From Clostridiales bacterium (GTDB lineage Bacteria; Bacillota; Clostridia; Saccharofermentanales; DTU023): 64,000 nt of DNA. Positions 44,237-54,062 of this stretch are shown here, piece after piece; position 1 is the stretch's first letter, and each line of letters starts with the position of its first letter. The position numbers and the translations under genes are program-made. Under the pieces are notes generated by a model. The model had not been told where the DNA came from. It was given only the letters and a program-made list of their open reading frames with translations, and made no database searches. The stretch lies in contig JAQYCV010000005.1 in the NCBI GenBank assembly GCA_028724525.1, forward strand, positions 62,001 through 126,000. Direction: 5' to 3'.

Positions 44237-45142
44237 ATGATTAGTAGCCAGAATTTAAGTAAGCATTTCGGAAAAATTATTGCCCTGGACAATTTGTCTT
44301 GCAGCATCGATGCGGGCTCTATCTATGGCTTGATTGGGTCTAACGGGGCTGGCAAGTCAACTTTCCTCCGCCTCATGGCTGGCATATATAAGCCAAGTGG
44401 GGGCAAGCTCTGCTACCACGGCCAAGAAATTTATGGCAACTCTGACTTGAGGCAAGAAATCATCATGGTGCCTGACCAGCCTTGTTTCCTGCCGGGCGAA
44501 AACCTGGCCGGCATGTGCAAGTTTTATAGCCAAATCTACCGGGGCTGGTCCAGTAGTTTTTATGAGGAGCTCACTCAGATTTTTACCCTGGATCCCAAGC
44601 GGCCTTTGGAAAAGATGTCCAAGGGCATGCAGCGTCAGGCCTCTTTACTCTTGGCGCTCGCAGCTAAGCCCAGGCTTTTGCTTATGGATGAAGCCTTTGA
44701 TGGCCTGGACCCCGTTATGCGGGAAAATCTCAAGCGGATTCTCGCAAGGGAAGTGGTAGCCAATGGCCTGACGGTGATTATTGCCTCCCATAACTTGCGG
44801 GAGCTTGAGGGCTTTTGTGACCAGATTGGCCTCCTCCACGAAGGCGAGCTGATTTATGAACATGAATTAGAGTCTATGAATTTGGGGGTTTATAAGTTGC
44901 AGCTGGCCTTTAAGGAAATCCCCAGCCAAGCGCAATTAGAAGACCTGGGCCTGGATGTTTTGCACTATGAAAAGCGGGGGTCTATCTTGCAGTTAGTCCT
45001 GAGAAATGACCAAGACTTTATTGAAAGCAAGCTTTCCCAATTGGAACCCCTGATCTTAGATCTCCTGCCCCTCACCCTGGAAGAACTCTTTATCTATGAA
45101 TTGGAGGTCAAGGGCTATGCCGTCCAAAGCCTCATCTCTTAA
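44237..45142 (+). CDS. ABC transporter ATPase, YtrB type
   Basis: A 301-residue ATPase with Walker A GSNGAGKSTFLRLM, Walker B LLLMDEAFDGLDP and switch IIASHNLRELEGFC. The signature is MSKGMQRQASLLLALA, a relaxed form of LSGGQ that is common in this exporter subgroup. The C-terminal 80 residues form the usual accessory domain. It presumably powers the two large membrane proteins that follow. Its end overlaps the start of the first one by 26 bases. Confidence 0.94.
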   Translation: MISSQNLSKHFGKIIALDNLSCSIDAGSIYGLIGSNGAGKSTFLRLMAGIYKPSGGKLCYHGQEIYGNSDLRQEIIMVPDQPCFLPGENLAGMCKFYSQIYRGWSSSFYEELTQIFTLDPKRPLEKMSKGMQRQASLLLALAAKPRLLLMDEAFDGLDPVMRENLKRILAREVVANGLTVIIASHNLRELEGFCDQIGLLHEGELIYEHELESMNLGVYKLQLAFKEIPSQAQLEDLGLDVLHYEKRGSILQLVLRNDQDFIESKLSQLEPLILDLLPLTLEELFIYELEVKGYAVQSLIS

Positions 45143-47252
45143 TCCGGCCACCGGCCCTAATCCCGCGGCCAATACTTTGTTCTTTAAGCTTGACCTCAAA
45201 GCAAATGGCGTGTGGCTTTTTGCCCTCAGCCTCCTCTTCCTTTTGGCTGAACCCTTTGTCCTCTACCTGACAGGGGCCACATCTGTGGACTTGTCACGCA
45301 ATCCGATTTGGGGTTCTCAGCTTGCCCGTGCCTTCGCCGACTTTTCTAGGGGTGTGCAAAGCTTTGTCTTGGCTAGCCTCATGATATTGGGCCTGACTTT
45401 TTTAGCCTTCCGGCTTTTTACCTTCCTCTTTAGTGCCGAAGAAAGTCATTTTTTCCTGAGCCTCCCCCTCTCCCGGACCCGTCTCTTTGCCAATCGCTAC
45501 CTGGCGGGCATAGTCTTAATCAGCCTGGCCTTCCTCGTGGAATTCCTGGTCATGCTTTTGATCTTTTTCCTGCCGCCAGCGAATTTGGCCCTTTACTTTC
45601 AAGACTGGCTTAGCCTTAGGCTGAACTTTTATTTCGCCAGCCTGGCCTTCTTTAGCAACCTGGTCTTTTGCTTGATCTTAGTGGGCCATTTTACGGATGG
45701 TCTCTTAGTGGCTGTTGGCCTGAACCTGGCCTTACCTGCCTTGTTATTCCTGCTCTACAACTTTGTCCAGGATTCAGTTGCCGGTTATATGGCATCTCCC
45801 CAGCTGGGCTTTTCTCAACTACTCTACTGGTTTGCGCCGCTCCTTCAACTCTTTGTGCCCCGTCAGGGCTTGATGGATGGCCTCCAGAGCCTGACTTGCT
45901 GGATGATCTGGGGGGGGTTGAGTTTGATCGCCTTCCAAAGGAGGCCTGCTGAGCGAGCGGGCAACCGTCTGTCCAGTCTGCCACATTCCTGCCCTCTTGC
46001 CCTCCTCTATACCTTTTTGGGAGGTGTCCTGGGTGGGATGCTCATGGAGTCTTGGACTGACCAAAGGATTCTATATTTCTTACTGGGCTTCCTGCCTTTT
46101 GCCTGCCTGGCCCACCTGCTCTACCAAGTCCTCGTTCAGAGCCCCCTCAAGGGAACAGGCCGCAAATTTGTCGTCAAGATTTGCGCCTGCCTGGTCCTCA
46201 TGGTGGCTTTTGATCTGGCAGTAGAGACCTACCCTGTTGAGGCCCCTCTCTATTGGCAAGCTGAAGATCTTGAAAGTGTGGACCTTGACCTCGACCGCCT
46301 TAGCCGAGTCTGGAATATTCGGGAGGGCGGGGTCAGGCTCCATCTCGACCAAGAGACCGGCCCGGAGGTCTTGGCCAAACTCTTGAAGATTTATCAAGAG
46401 GGTCCTCATTTGGCAACACGACAGGGCTTTATCAATGATTCCCGGTTCGTGACAGAAGGAGATCAGGGTACCCTCGTGATTTCTGGCATTCCCCTGGAAA
46501 CGGAATTTACCCGTAAAGGCGGCAGAACAGAGAAGGTCCGCTTGTATTACTCTGATATCGATGAGGTCCTTGAGGCTTTTGCCGGTTCTGAGCTTTACCA
46601 GCCCCTGACTCAGCTCGGCCAAAAGAACTATCTGCCTGGTGACGAAGTCTACTTGGACTTTAGCCTTTATGACGACGGTTCCCACCAGGAGGACTTTGAC
46701 CGCCTGCTTGGCGACCTGGCCGACATGCCCTATTTCCAAAAGGACAGGCGACCGGCCCAGCCCCACTTGCCCCACCATGGAGACAAAGTTGGGGCGATCC
46801 CGGAAGACTTTTATGATGACCAGCCCAAGGGAGAAAGGAAACAAGGCCAGGCTAGTCTAGCCTTGCGGGACCAGGAGGCCGAGAAGCTAGTCGGCCTCAT
46901 CCGAGAAGAGGAACGACAGGCGGATGACCTGTCTCAGCTCATGGGCCAAGCCAAGCTTCAAATGTACAAACATGAGCTAACTGATAGCTTTTATGATCAC
47001 TTAGAGAGCCTGTGGCCCCAGCTTCACATGAGGGTCTCCCTCAAGCAGTACCGGGAACTTAGCCTCCCTGGCCTCAGATTCCACCCACTTTCATTCAAGG
47101 AAGAAAATGATGGGCAGTCTGGCCAGGAGACGGATCCTGACCTGCAACTGGAAAGTCTGCACCTAGAATGCTATTTACCCATCTATGAAGATATCTACGC
47201 GGAGAGTCAGGCCTATATTCTGCAGCTTTTACAAGGAGAAGCACATGACTAA
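45117..47252 (+). CDS. ABC transporter membrane protein with large C-terminal ectodomain (1)
   Basis: A 711-residue protein. About nine hydrophobic segments cover residues 25-375 (for example LFALSLLFLLAEPFVLYL, YLAGIVLISLAFLVEFLVML). A hydrophilic domain of about 340 residues without membrane segments follows; an odd segment count would place it outside. ATG 45117 follows GGAGG by 9 bases. It is probably a partner of the preceding ATPase and paralogous in layout to the next gene. Substrate unknown; antibiotic or bacteriocin-related export or sensing is plausible from the YtrA-type regulator. Confidence 0.85.
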   Translation: MPSKASSLNPATGPNPAANTLFFKLDLKANGVWLFALSLLFLLAEPFVLYLTGATSVDLSRNPIWGSQLARAFADFSRGVQSFVLASLMILGLTFLAFRLFTFLFSAEESHFFLSLPLSRTRLFANRYLAGIVLISLAFLVEFLVMLLIFFLPPANLALYFQDWLSLRLNFYFASLAFFSNLVFCLILVGHFTDGLLVAVGLNLALPALLFLLYNFVQDSVAGYMASPQLGFSQLLYWFAPLLQLFVPRQGLMDGLQSLTCWMIWGGLSLIAFQRRPAERAGNRLSSLPHSCPLALLYTFLGGVLGGMLMESWTDQRILYFLLGFLPFACLAHLLYQVLVQSPLKGTGRKFVVKICACLVLMVAFDLAVETYPVEAPLYWQAEDLESVDLDLDRLSRVWNIREGGVRLHLDQETGPEVLAKLLKIYQEGPHLATRQGFINDSRFVTEGDQGTLVISGIPLETEFTRKGGRTEKVRLYYSDIDEVLEAFAGSELYQPLTQLGQKNYLPGDEVYLDFSLYDDGSHQEDFDRLLGDLADMPYFQKDRRPAQPHLPHHGDKVGAIPEDFYDDQPKGERKQGQASLALRDQEAEKLVGLIREEERQADDLSQLMGQAKLQMYKHELTDSFYDHLESLWPQLHMRVSLKQYRELSLPGLRFHPLSFKEENDGQSGQETDPDLQLESLHLECYLPIYEDIYAESQAYILQLLQGEAHD

Positions 47253-49329
47253 AGTTTTACCGGAAAAGCATGAGCCCAATAAATCTACTCAGGAGGACGA
47301 GAACCTGCTTTTGACCCAGCTGGGTCCATCTCCTAAACTCGCGCCTGCCAGGGCTTTAGCGACTTGGTTTTGCAAGAAGTATGCAGTCTTGGCCATCCTA
47401 CCTGCCCTGATCCAAGTCTTACTCTATTCCTTGCCTATCTTGATGAGTGGACGTCCCTATAATAGCAATGATGCCTATTTTTTATATGCGGGGGAGAGCC
47501 TGCTCTTTCCTCTAGGACTCATTTTTGGCCTCGTCCTCGTCCACAAGCTCTTTTCCTTCCAGCATAAGGCCCAAGGGGCTAATCTTATTTATGCCCTGCC
47601 CCTGACCAGGGGACAACTCTATCTCACCCTCTTGGCTTCCGCTGCCCTCCTTTTGGGCCTTACGCGTCTGGCCTCTCTCTTGCAAAACAGCCTCTTGTAT
47701 TTGGCCAAGGGAGTGGATTTGCCCTTCATAGGCCTGGTCCGTATGGAGGTCTCCCTCTATCTCAAAATTTGGCTAGCCCTGGCCTTATTAATTTTCTTTT
47801 ATGCCGAAGGCTTTAATAGCTTTAACGCCCAGCTTTTGGCTATCTTTATTAATATTTTCTGGCCCTTGCTCTTTTTTGTCCTGCAAATCCTGGCCCAGGC
47901 CTGCTTGCCGAGTTGTGCTGGCTTTGACTGGTCTGGTCCGTTACCCTTGCTTCTGGCCCCCTATCTTTCCGGCTTCTGGCCTGGCCCCTGGCAGGGCTGG
48001 ACCCTTTGGATCCGCCTTATCACCGGTCTGGGCTTTTTGCTCATAGCCTTTCTGTCCTTCCTCAAGCGGCCAGCAGAAAACCTGGCCCGTTATGATGTGG
48101 AAGCACCTGCTTTCATCTTGCCGCGAGCCGTTATCTCCCTAGCCTCTGGTCTGAGCATGGGCCTGGTCCTTTACTTTATCCGGAAAGAAATTACCCAAGA
48201 GGCACCGGGCTGGTTTATCTTCATTTTAGGTTTAGTCTTGGGGAGTCTTTTAGCCAATCTCCTACAGGACTTGCTCTACAGCCGGGGCGTGGTCAAACTA
48301 AGTCGCGCCTTAGCCAAGGCCCTGCTTCTGACTTTGCCCGGCCTGATCACCGTGGCCCTGTTGGCTACAGGTTTTTTTGGCTATGACTTCCGGCTCCCCC
48401 AGTCCGAGGAGAAGACCAAGATCCGCTTGGAACATATAAGTGATGCCCGACTGAATTTACCCCTCGTGAGCATTTTTGGAGTCTATCCCCCTTACGAGGG
48501 TGGATGGGCAGGCGACCAAGTCCTCCCTAAAAGCTGGCAGTTAGATGATCCTGCCCAAAAGGCGTTTTTTATCCAGCTTTTAGACAAGGCCTATGAGGAG
48601 GGCCAAGCCGGCTTAACTTTGCCGCGCGATTTGACCTCCTACGACCTCTACTGGGGGCTTTCGGACGAAAACGATATCATGACGACTGAGGGTCTTTTAG
48701 ATATTGCTATCACTTGGCAGAATGCGGGATCCCCCTTCCACCATAAGCGGATTTTACCCTTGGCAGACCAAAGTCTGGAAAGTTTGGCTCCCCTCTTGAA
48801 GGACCCTGCTATGGCTGCCTTCTTTTATAAGCTGGCCTATGCCAATCTTGACCAGGTCTATCTCATCCACAATGGGGAGACTGTCAAGCCCCTTGCCAAG
48901 TCTTCTGCTGACCAGACCGCTGAGCCTGCTCCTGCTACTAAGCTCAGCCTTAACAGCAATTGGCAAGAACTCTGGCAAGTCTATGAGCTACATCAACAGA
49001 AGGCCGAGGAGCTAGACGCCTATCTGCCGGATTTTGCCCGCTATAGCGATCGCCTCCTCTATGCCCTTATGGCGGATTATAGCAAGATGACCCCGGAAGA
49101 AAGAGAAGATTTAGCCGAGCAAGGAGAAATCCAGCTCAGCCTACATTTCCGTGATCGACTTAGCCAAATTATGCGCCAAGGCCCTATGTCCCTCTATTCC
49201 AACTTGCAGATGGGCCGGGAAAAGACGGAAACACTTAAATTACCGGTGAAGGAGAATTTTACGCTCAGCAAGCAAGTTTTGCTTGACATTTTGCAGGAAC
49301 AGGAGCTGGCTCTGACTTTGCGTGATTAA
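47245..49329 (+). CDS. ABC transporter membrane protein with large C-terminal ectodomain (2)
   Basis: A 694-residue protein with the same plan as its neighbour: a soluble N-terminal stub, about nine membrane segments over residues 45-400 (AVLAILPALIQVLLYSLPILM; GWFIFILGLVLGSLLANLLQ), and a soluble C-terminal domain of about 290 residues. Both share the segment LIYALPLTRGQLY / FFLSLPLSRTRLF near the third helix, a conserved loop of ABC-2-type permeases. ATG 47245 follows AAGGAG by 6 bases and overlaps the previous stop by 8 bases. It is the last gene of the GntR operon. Confidence 0.85.
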   Translation: MTKVLPEKHEPNKSTQEDENLLLTQLGPSPKLAPARALATWFCKKYAVLAILPALIQVLLYSLPILMSGRPYNSNDAYFLYAGESLLFPLGLIFGLVLVHKLFSFQHKAQGANLIYALPLTRGQLYLTLLASAALLLGLTRLASLLQNSLLYLAKGVDLPFIGLVRMEVSLYLKIWLALALLIFFYAEGFNSFNAQLLAIFINIFWPLLFFVLQILAQACLPSCAGFDWSGPLPLLLAPYLSGFWPGPWQGWTLWIRLITGLGFLLIAFLSFLKRPAENLARYDVEAPAFILPRAVISLASGLSMGLVLYFIRKEITQEAPGWFIFILGLVLGSLLANLLQDLLYSRGVVKLSRALAKALLLTLPGLITVALLATGFFGYDFRLPQSEEKTKIRLEHISDARLNLPLVSIFGVYPPYEGGWAGDQVLPKSWQLDDPAQKAFFIQLLDKAYEEGQAGLTLPRDLTSYDLYWGLSDENDIMTTEGLLDIAITWQNAGSPFHHKRILPLADQSLESLAPLLKDPAMAAFFYKLAYANLDQVYLIHNGETVKPLAKSSADQTAEPAPATKLSLNSNWQELWQVYELHQQKAEELDAYLPDFARYSDRLLYALMADYSKMTPEEREDLAEQGEIQLSLHFRDRLSQIMRQGPMSLYSNLQMGREKTETLKLPVKENFTLSKQVLLDILQEQELALTLRD

Positions 49330-49391
49330 GGACCACCGCGTCTGGCTGCTTTCGTGCTAAGATAAGGAAGATTTTTTCTGGGGAGGGTCAG

Positions 49392-50267
49392 ATGTTTCGT
49401 AAATTAGAAGTTTTGCCACCATTCGCACATGATCTTATTGTAGACTTCATAGGGTGTATCTTTACTTCCCTGGGTCTCTACAACTTTGCTTCACAATCAG
49501 GCTTCTTGCCCGGCGGTATCTCCGGCGTCTCCCTGATTATTCAGCACTACATACCCTCATTATCCCTGGGTGTCTTGAACCTCTTGCTGAATATCCCCCT
49601 GGTGATTTTTGCCTTCTTTTTTCTAGGCCGAAATTTCCTCCTCCGGTCTATGCGGACGGTCGTAGTCCTGAGTATTACCTTGGATCTATTAGCCCCCCTC
49701 ATTCCCACTTATTCCAGCAATCCCTTCCTGGCTGCAGTTTTTGGTGGGAGCTTTGTGGGCTTAGGCCTGGGGATCATCTTCTCCAACCACTCTTCTACGG
49801 GTGGGGCAGACCTCATTGTCATGAGCCTGAAGAAACTCAGACCCCACCTGTCCCTAGGGACCATTACCATGCTGATTGATGGCGTCATTATCCTGGCGGG
49901 TGGTTTTGTCTTTGGCAATATTGAAGCGGTCCTCAATGGGGTCGTTTTCACCTTTTTTGTGACCCGGGCCATGGACAGCTATATGTCAGGCGCCCAGGCG
50001 GGTAAGCTGGCCATGATTATTACTGACCATGGCAAGGGCCTGGGCCGGGAGATTGAAAGCAAGGTCCAAAGAGGAGCTACTCTGATCGATGCCACCGGCT
50101 CTTATACCGGCAATAAAAAAGAGATTGTCATGTGTGCCCTGAGCCGTCAGCAATTGCCCAAGCTCCGCCAAGTGGTGACGGATTTTGATCCGGCCGCCCT
50201 GCTCATTGTTTTAGAGTATAACGAGGTCTTTGGCACGGGCTTCCAGTCTTTTGTAGAAAAGCACTAG
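49392..50267 (+). CDS. YitT-family membrane protein
   Basis: A 291-residue YitT (DUF161 plus DUF2179) protein. Five or six membrane segments cover the first 200 residues, with the family motifs FASQSGFLPGGISGVSLII and SNHSSTGGADLIVM. The soluble C-terminal domain reads AMIITDHGKGLGREIESKVQRG and GNKKEIVMCALSRQQLPKLR. Its function is unknown in general; members are often proposed as transporters or sensors. A TAAGAT box lies upstream. It converges on the reverse-strand genes that follow, with 14 bases between and no visible terminator. Confidence 0.93.
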   Translation: MFRKLEVLPPFAHDLIVDFIGCIFTSLGLYNFASQSGFLPGGISGVSLIIQHYIPSLSLGVLNLLLNIPLVIFAFFFLGRNFLLRSMRTVVVLSITLDLLAPLIPTYSSNPFLAAVFGGSFVGLGLGIIFSNHSSTGGADLIVMSLKKLRPHLSLGTITMLIDGVIILAGGFVFGNIEAVLNGVVFTFFVTRAMDSYMSGAQAGKLAMIITDHGKGLGREIESKVQRGATLIDATGSYTGNKKEIVMCALSRQQLPKLRQVVTDFDPAALLIVLEYNEVFGTGFQSFVEKH

Positions 50268-50281
50268 GTCCGCTGATTCCA

Positions 50282-52336
50282 CTAATTTTCCTGACTAGGT
50301 TCCTGCTTGGATTGGGGCAGGGTCCAGTTTTCTGCTCCTAAGAAATAGTAGGGGGCTTGGGGGCTAAAGTTCTCTACCCGCTTAGAGGCAAAGTAGCAGG
50401 CTTGCTGGTAGAGGCTATAGGCAGGCCAAGTCGGAGGGACCATGCTCCGGTCGCCATTCAAGACCAGGCCAGAGGGCTCGAGGGCCAGTTTACTGTTGAG
50501 GTCCTCCTGGCTAATCGTTTGAAAATTAATATCTATACCTGCTTCCATCAAATTAGCATCCCAAGCTAAGACACAATCATGGGTCAAACGGTCATCTCCT
50601 AGATAGAAGATGCTGAGCCCGACTTGGCCTAAGCTTTGTACTTGATTCCCTGCCTTGGCCAGGACTTCTTCAGGCATCTTGGGGGTGGTGTAGCCTGCCT
50701 TGAGTAAAAGTTCCCAAGCGAGATCTCGCCTTTCCTCTGGAGAGCCTGTGGGGCCAGCTGTGGCCGCTGCTATGCGTTGCCCCAGACTTGTTTGGCCTGT
50801 ACTGTTGAGGCATTCGCCCTGGGTGGCCAGAATCGGCACCTGGGTGAGTTCTTGCATGGCATTGCCTTGAGGGGCGAGCAGGTAGAGGGCGGCTAAGACG
50901 TCAGGCTGCGTCAAAGGATTTTCCTCTAGGTCGCTATTGATAGAAAGGGAGACGAGACTACTTGTTGCAAGCTTGTCCAGTTTATAGCCTGCTTGTAAAA
51001 TCCGGGCTTGGTCTTCCGGGGTGACCAGGGGGAGCATGGCTAGATCGGCCTCGTAGGTCAGGAGGTCGTCTACAATTTCATAGTTCCGACTGTGCCGAAT
51101 GCTGAGTCGGGGGACTTGGGCTTGAGGGAAAGGACTGCCGGGGAGGGCAGGCTTGGCCGTGAAGTTGAGGTCTGGGCTGTCTTCCTGAAAATCAAGGCAA
51201 TAAGGGCCAGATCCAGCTGCCGCATAAATGGCCTGGCGGTCCTGGGGACTGAGGACTTCGGCAACAGGATTGTCTTCTGGTGGAATGACCTCGCCTTCGC
51301 CCATCGCTTTACTGTCCTGGTCATACAAGAGGGGTAAGCTGGCCAGTTGCAGCCAGTCCTGTGGGGCGGCGGACCACCAAACCCGAGCGGGAAGGATGGG
51401 CAGGGCTAGAATATCCTCTAAGTCAGGGCTGATGTTTTCCGTAAAAGAAAGGATCATTTCTTGGTCATTCAGGGCCTCAATGCCCTCCAGCCGGATAAAG
51501 GGCTGGTAGGCACTGGCATTTCCTGCTGCTTCCAGCCCAGTTTCCACTCCCACGATTTTTGCTAGGAAATTATCTCGGGGATAGGCTAGCTGGGCCTGGA
51601 TCAGACAGTCGAGGGTAAATTCAATATCTCTAGTCGTCAGGGGCTGCTTGTCTGCCCAGTTAAGCTGGGGCTTAAGTTTCAAGTGGAGACTTTGCCCATC
51701 TGCGCTTAGGTCGTAAGAATCCAGCAGGCTATAGGCAGCTTGGTCGCCTTCCGCATAAAGGGGGCGGTAGAGGAGGCTGGCCAAGCAGAATAAATAGGGC
51801 GAATTGCTGATCAAGGGGTTGCAGTTGAGGGCCTGAACATAGGCAGGCAGATAATCGGTATAGGGATCCAAAGGCAGGAGGATGCTAATGCGGTCCTCTT
51901 CTGCCTCAAATTTTCCTAGTAGGGGTGGATTGTCTAGGGTCCAGTTTTCCCCCTCTAGATGCTCTTGTTGGTCTAGTACTTCTGGATCTGTAGCCAGGGG
52001 CTGGCCTGGATCCTCTGCCTCTGGCCCCAGGGGCTGGTCTGGGTCAGTCAGGTTTTCTTGCCTTTGGTCTGTTTCTTCAGCCGGGCTAGGACTAGCCTCT
52101 GTTGGAGGGGTCACATGGCCTGCCTGGTTTTCTTCCAGGCCCTTGTCTGGCACGGCAGGGAGGCTGGGCCCTTCTGTCCTGGGCTCGTCTGCTTCTTCTC
52201 CCGCGACTCTGCTGGTTAGCAAGATGGGAAAGGCCAAAATGGAAAATAAGAGGGCCAGGAGGATAACCCAGACAAAAATCAGTTTAAAGTAATCCTGTTT
52301 TTTCTGGGGGGTAGGCTTATTAGACTTTGACGGCAT
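50282..52336 (-). CDS. Membrane-anchored solute-binding-like protein (SBP_bac_5 fold)
   Basis: A 684-residue protein with a short basic cytoplasmic stub, one membrane segment (FKLIFVWVILLALLFSILAFPILL) and about 90 disordered residues rich in Pro, Glu and Gln. Then comes a domain that reads like a diverged peptide-binding protein: LASLLYRPLYAEG, YDLSADGQSLHLKLKPQLNWADKQPLTTRDIEFTL in parts, and ENISPDLEDILALPILPARVW. It is not next to ABC genes, has no lipobox and is tethered by a helix, so it may be a structural or sensory derivative. ATG 52336 is preferred over GTG 52348, which lies too close to GGAAAGG. It is downstream of the DHHW gene, 43 bases on. Confidence 0.75.
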   Translation of the reverse strand: MPSKSNKPTPQKKQDYFKLIFVWVILLALLFSILAFPILLTSRVAGEEADEPRTEGPSLPAVPDKGLEENQAGHVTPPTEASPSPAEETDQRQENLTDPDQPLGPEAEDPGQPLATDPEVLDQQEHLEGENWTLDNPPLLGKFEAEEDRISILLPLDPYTDYLPAYVQALNCNPLISNSPYLFCLASLLYRPLYAEGDQAAYSLLDSYDLSADGQSLHLKLKPQLNWADKQPLTTRDIEFTLDCLIQAQLAYPRDNFLAKIVGVETGLEAAGNASAYQPFIRLEGIEALNDQEMILSFTENISPDLEDILALPILPARVWWSAAPQDWLQLASLPLLYDQDSKAMGEGEVIPPEDNPVAEVLSPQDRQAIYAAAGSGPYCLDFQEDSPDLNFTAKPALPGSPFPQAQVPRLSIRHSRNYEIVDDLLTYEADLAMLPLVTPEDQARILQAGYKLDKLATSSLVSLSINSDLEENPLTQPDVLAALYLLAPQGNAMQELTQVPILATQGECLNSTGQTSLGQRIAAATAGPTGSPEERRDLAWELLLKAGYTTPKMPEEVLAKAGNQVQSLGQVGLSIFYLGDDRLTHDCVLAWDANLMEAGIDINFQTISQEDLNSKLALEPSGLVLNGDRSMVPPTWPAYSLYQQACYFASKRVENFSPQAPYYFLGAENWTLPQSKQEPSQEN

Positions 52337-52378
52337 AGAGACCACCACCTTTCCAGGGAAATCTTACGGCTAGCTAGA

Positions 52379-54052
52379 CTATTGGCCTTCTTCGCTTGCC
52401 GCTTCAGGCTCCACATAGCCGGTCATGTGGTCAAAACCATCCAGCCATTGGGGATTGGATACGGCAAAGGTGTAATTCAAGACCAAGACATCTTGGATAT
52501 CCTTGGCCTCAATAAAGGCCAGGAGGTCATCCGTAAACTGTCTGGGATCTATCACGTAGATGTCTTCATACTGGTCGACTAAATAGGGGATAAAGGCATT
52601 GCCAAAGGAGTCTTTAATGACCACGATAGACTTGCCATTAGTTAGGCTGGACTTGATATGGCCCAGGGCCACATCGCCGCCCAGATAGAGCATGTATTGG
52701 TTTTCATTGTAAACCTGGTAGGCCAGGAAGGTGCCAGGATAGCCCTCGGCCATGCTGGCATCCGTATAGTAAGTGTAATCTCCCTCGTGCAGGGGCTGGA
52801 AGATCTCTGCCTGGTCTTCAGAACCCAGGAGGAGGGGAGACTTGTCTGTATATCCATAGAGAGAGCCCAGGAAGGTTCCCTCGGGCCGGGTGAGCTTGTA
52901 GTCTGCCAGGTCAGGGGCCTCCAGGTCTAAGGCCTTGCAGAAGGCCTTGTAGGCGTAATAGGCTCCCCGACCATTCCAGTGGTGGTCGGTGCGGAAATAG
53001 ATATATTCATCCAGATGGGCAGCCAGTTCTGAGTAGGCGTCTACTTTAAAAATATCTGGGTCTTCATGCTTATAGATATTGGTGATGGCCTCAAAGTTGG
53101 AGTAGTTGCCAGACCGAAGCTCATCGGTGCCGTAAAAGGCAACTGCGGTGGGGGCCACCAGGCTGATAACCCGGCGCTTTTCGGGCAGGACCTTGCGGAG
53201 ATGGTTGATCCGCTGGGCGTAGTAGGCTGTGTACTCAGGCGAGTAGTAGTGGATCTCCATGGCTTGGCCCTTGATAATCACGATGTTGGAGGTTTCCAGG
53301 TCCAGACGGGCCTGGTTGTTGAGTTGGACAGCCGTCTCCTTGATCTCCCTGTTCGCCTTGGGGCCGGCAGGCTGTGTGGGCGCTGTGACCTCTGGCTCAG
53401 GAGTTTTCTCACCTGTAGCTTGCGGAGCTTTGCTCTCCAGGGGATGTTCGAGGCCGCCTTGGCCGCCCCCATCTTTTTGGGCGCTAATGAGGTGGACTTG
53501 GTCCTCTCCGCCAGGCGTAAAGGTCAGCATGGCCTTCATGCTGCGGTTGAGATTGAGCAACTGTTCACGGAAGGGGAATTGGTCAGCATAATAGGCGTCC
53601 ACTCCTGCGTTGAACTCGCCCTGGTAAAAGTCTGACCAGGAAAAGGCAGGTCTTTGGGCCAGGGTCCGTTGCTCGGCTAGAGACATTTCTTCCGTTGGCC
53701 AAAAGATAAATAGGATGCCCATGATGACCAGGGGGAGGAGAAAGGCCCAAAAGCTCAGACGATCAAATTTGAGGGCCTGGTAGGCAAGGCCTTGGCCTCT
53801 TGGAGCCCTGGGGAGAGTCTGGCGTTTGGGACCTTGGGATCTAGGTCTAGGCGGAGCAGGCGGACGGCGAGAGTCGGTCCGGGGGGGAAGGGCTTGGCCA
53901 GGCCTAGGCTGAGCTTTTTGGGGTCCAGCAGGTCTAGGCTGAGATATTCTAGGCCCAGCGGGTCTGGCCTGGGGCCTTGATTGTGGCATTCGGGGCCTGG
54001 CAGGTCTTGCCTGGCTAGGGTTTTGCGGCTGATAGGGAGAATTGTTTTGCAT
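52379..54052 (-). CDS. DHHW/AlgX-like membrane-anchored protein, polysaccharide acetylation partner
   Basis: A 557-residue protein. The first 90 residues are a cytoplasmic stretch rich in Arg, Pro and Gln; one membrane segment follows (LSFWAFLLPLVIMGILFIFWP). The extracellular SGNH-like domain carries YFRTDHHWNGRGAYYAY, the DHHW signature, and later VIKDSFGNAFIPYLVDQYED with the catalytic-type Ser. Such proteins work with MBOAT acyltransferases to O-acetylate secreted or wall-linked glycans. It begins 10 bases after the MBOAT stop with TAGGAG as ribosome site. Ser/Pro/Gly-rich segments flank the membrane helix. Confidence 0.9.
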   Translation of the reverse strand: MQNNSPYQPQNPSQARPARPRMPQSRPQARPAGPRISQPRPAGPQKAQPRPGQALPPRTDSRRPPAPPRPRSQGPKRQTLPRAPRGQGLAYQALKFDRLSFWAFLLPLVIMGILFIFWPTEEMSLAEQRTLAQRPAFSWSDFYQGEFNAGVDAYYADQFPFREQLLNLNRSMKAMLTFTPGGEDQVHLISAQKDGGGQGGLEHPLESKAPQATGEKTPEPEVTAPTQPAGPKANREIKETAVQLNNQARLDLETSNIVIIKGQAMEIHYYSPEYTAYYAQRINHLRKVLPEKRRVISLVAPTAVAFYGTDELRSGNYSNFEAITNIYKHEDPDIFKVDAYSELAAHLDEYIYFRTDHHWNGRGAYYAYKAFCKALDLEAPDLADYKLTRPEGTFLGSLYGYTDKSPLLLGSEDQAEIFQPLHEGDYTYYTDASMAEGYPGTFLAYQVYNENQYMLYLGGDVALGHIKSSLTNGKSIVVIKDSFGNAFIPYLVDQYEDIYVIDPRQFTDDLLAFIEAKDIQDVLVLNYTFAVSNPQWLDGFDHMTGYVEPEAASEEGQ

Positions 54053-54062
54053 CTTTCAGCTC

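Noticed and set aside
46080..46844. 254-residue reverse frame opposite the first permease
   Set aside because: Antisense shadow of a well-supported gene, without a ribosome site.
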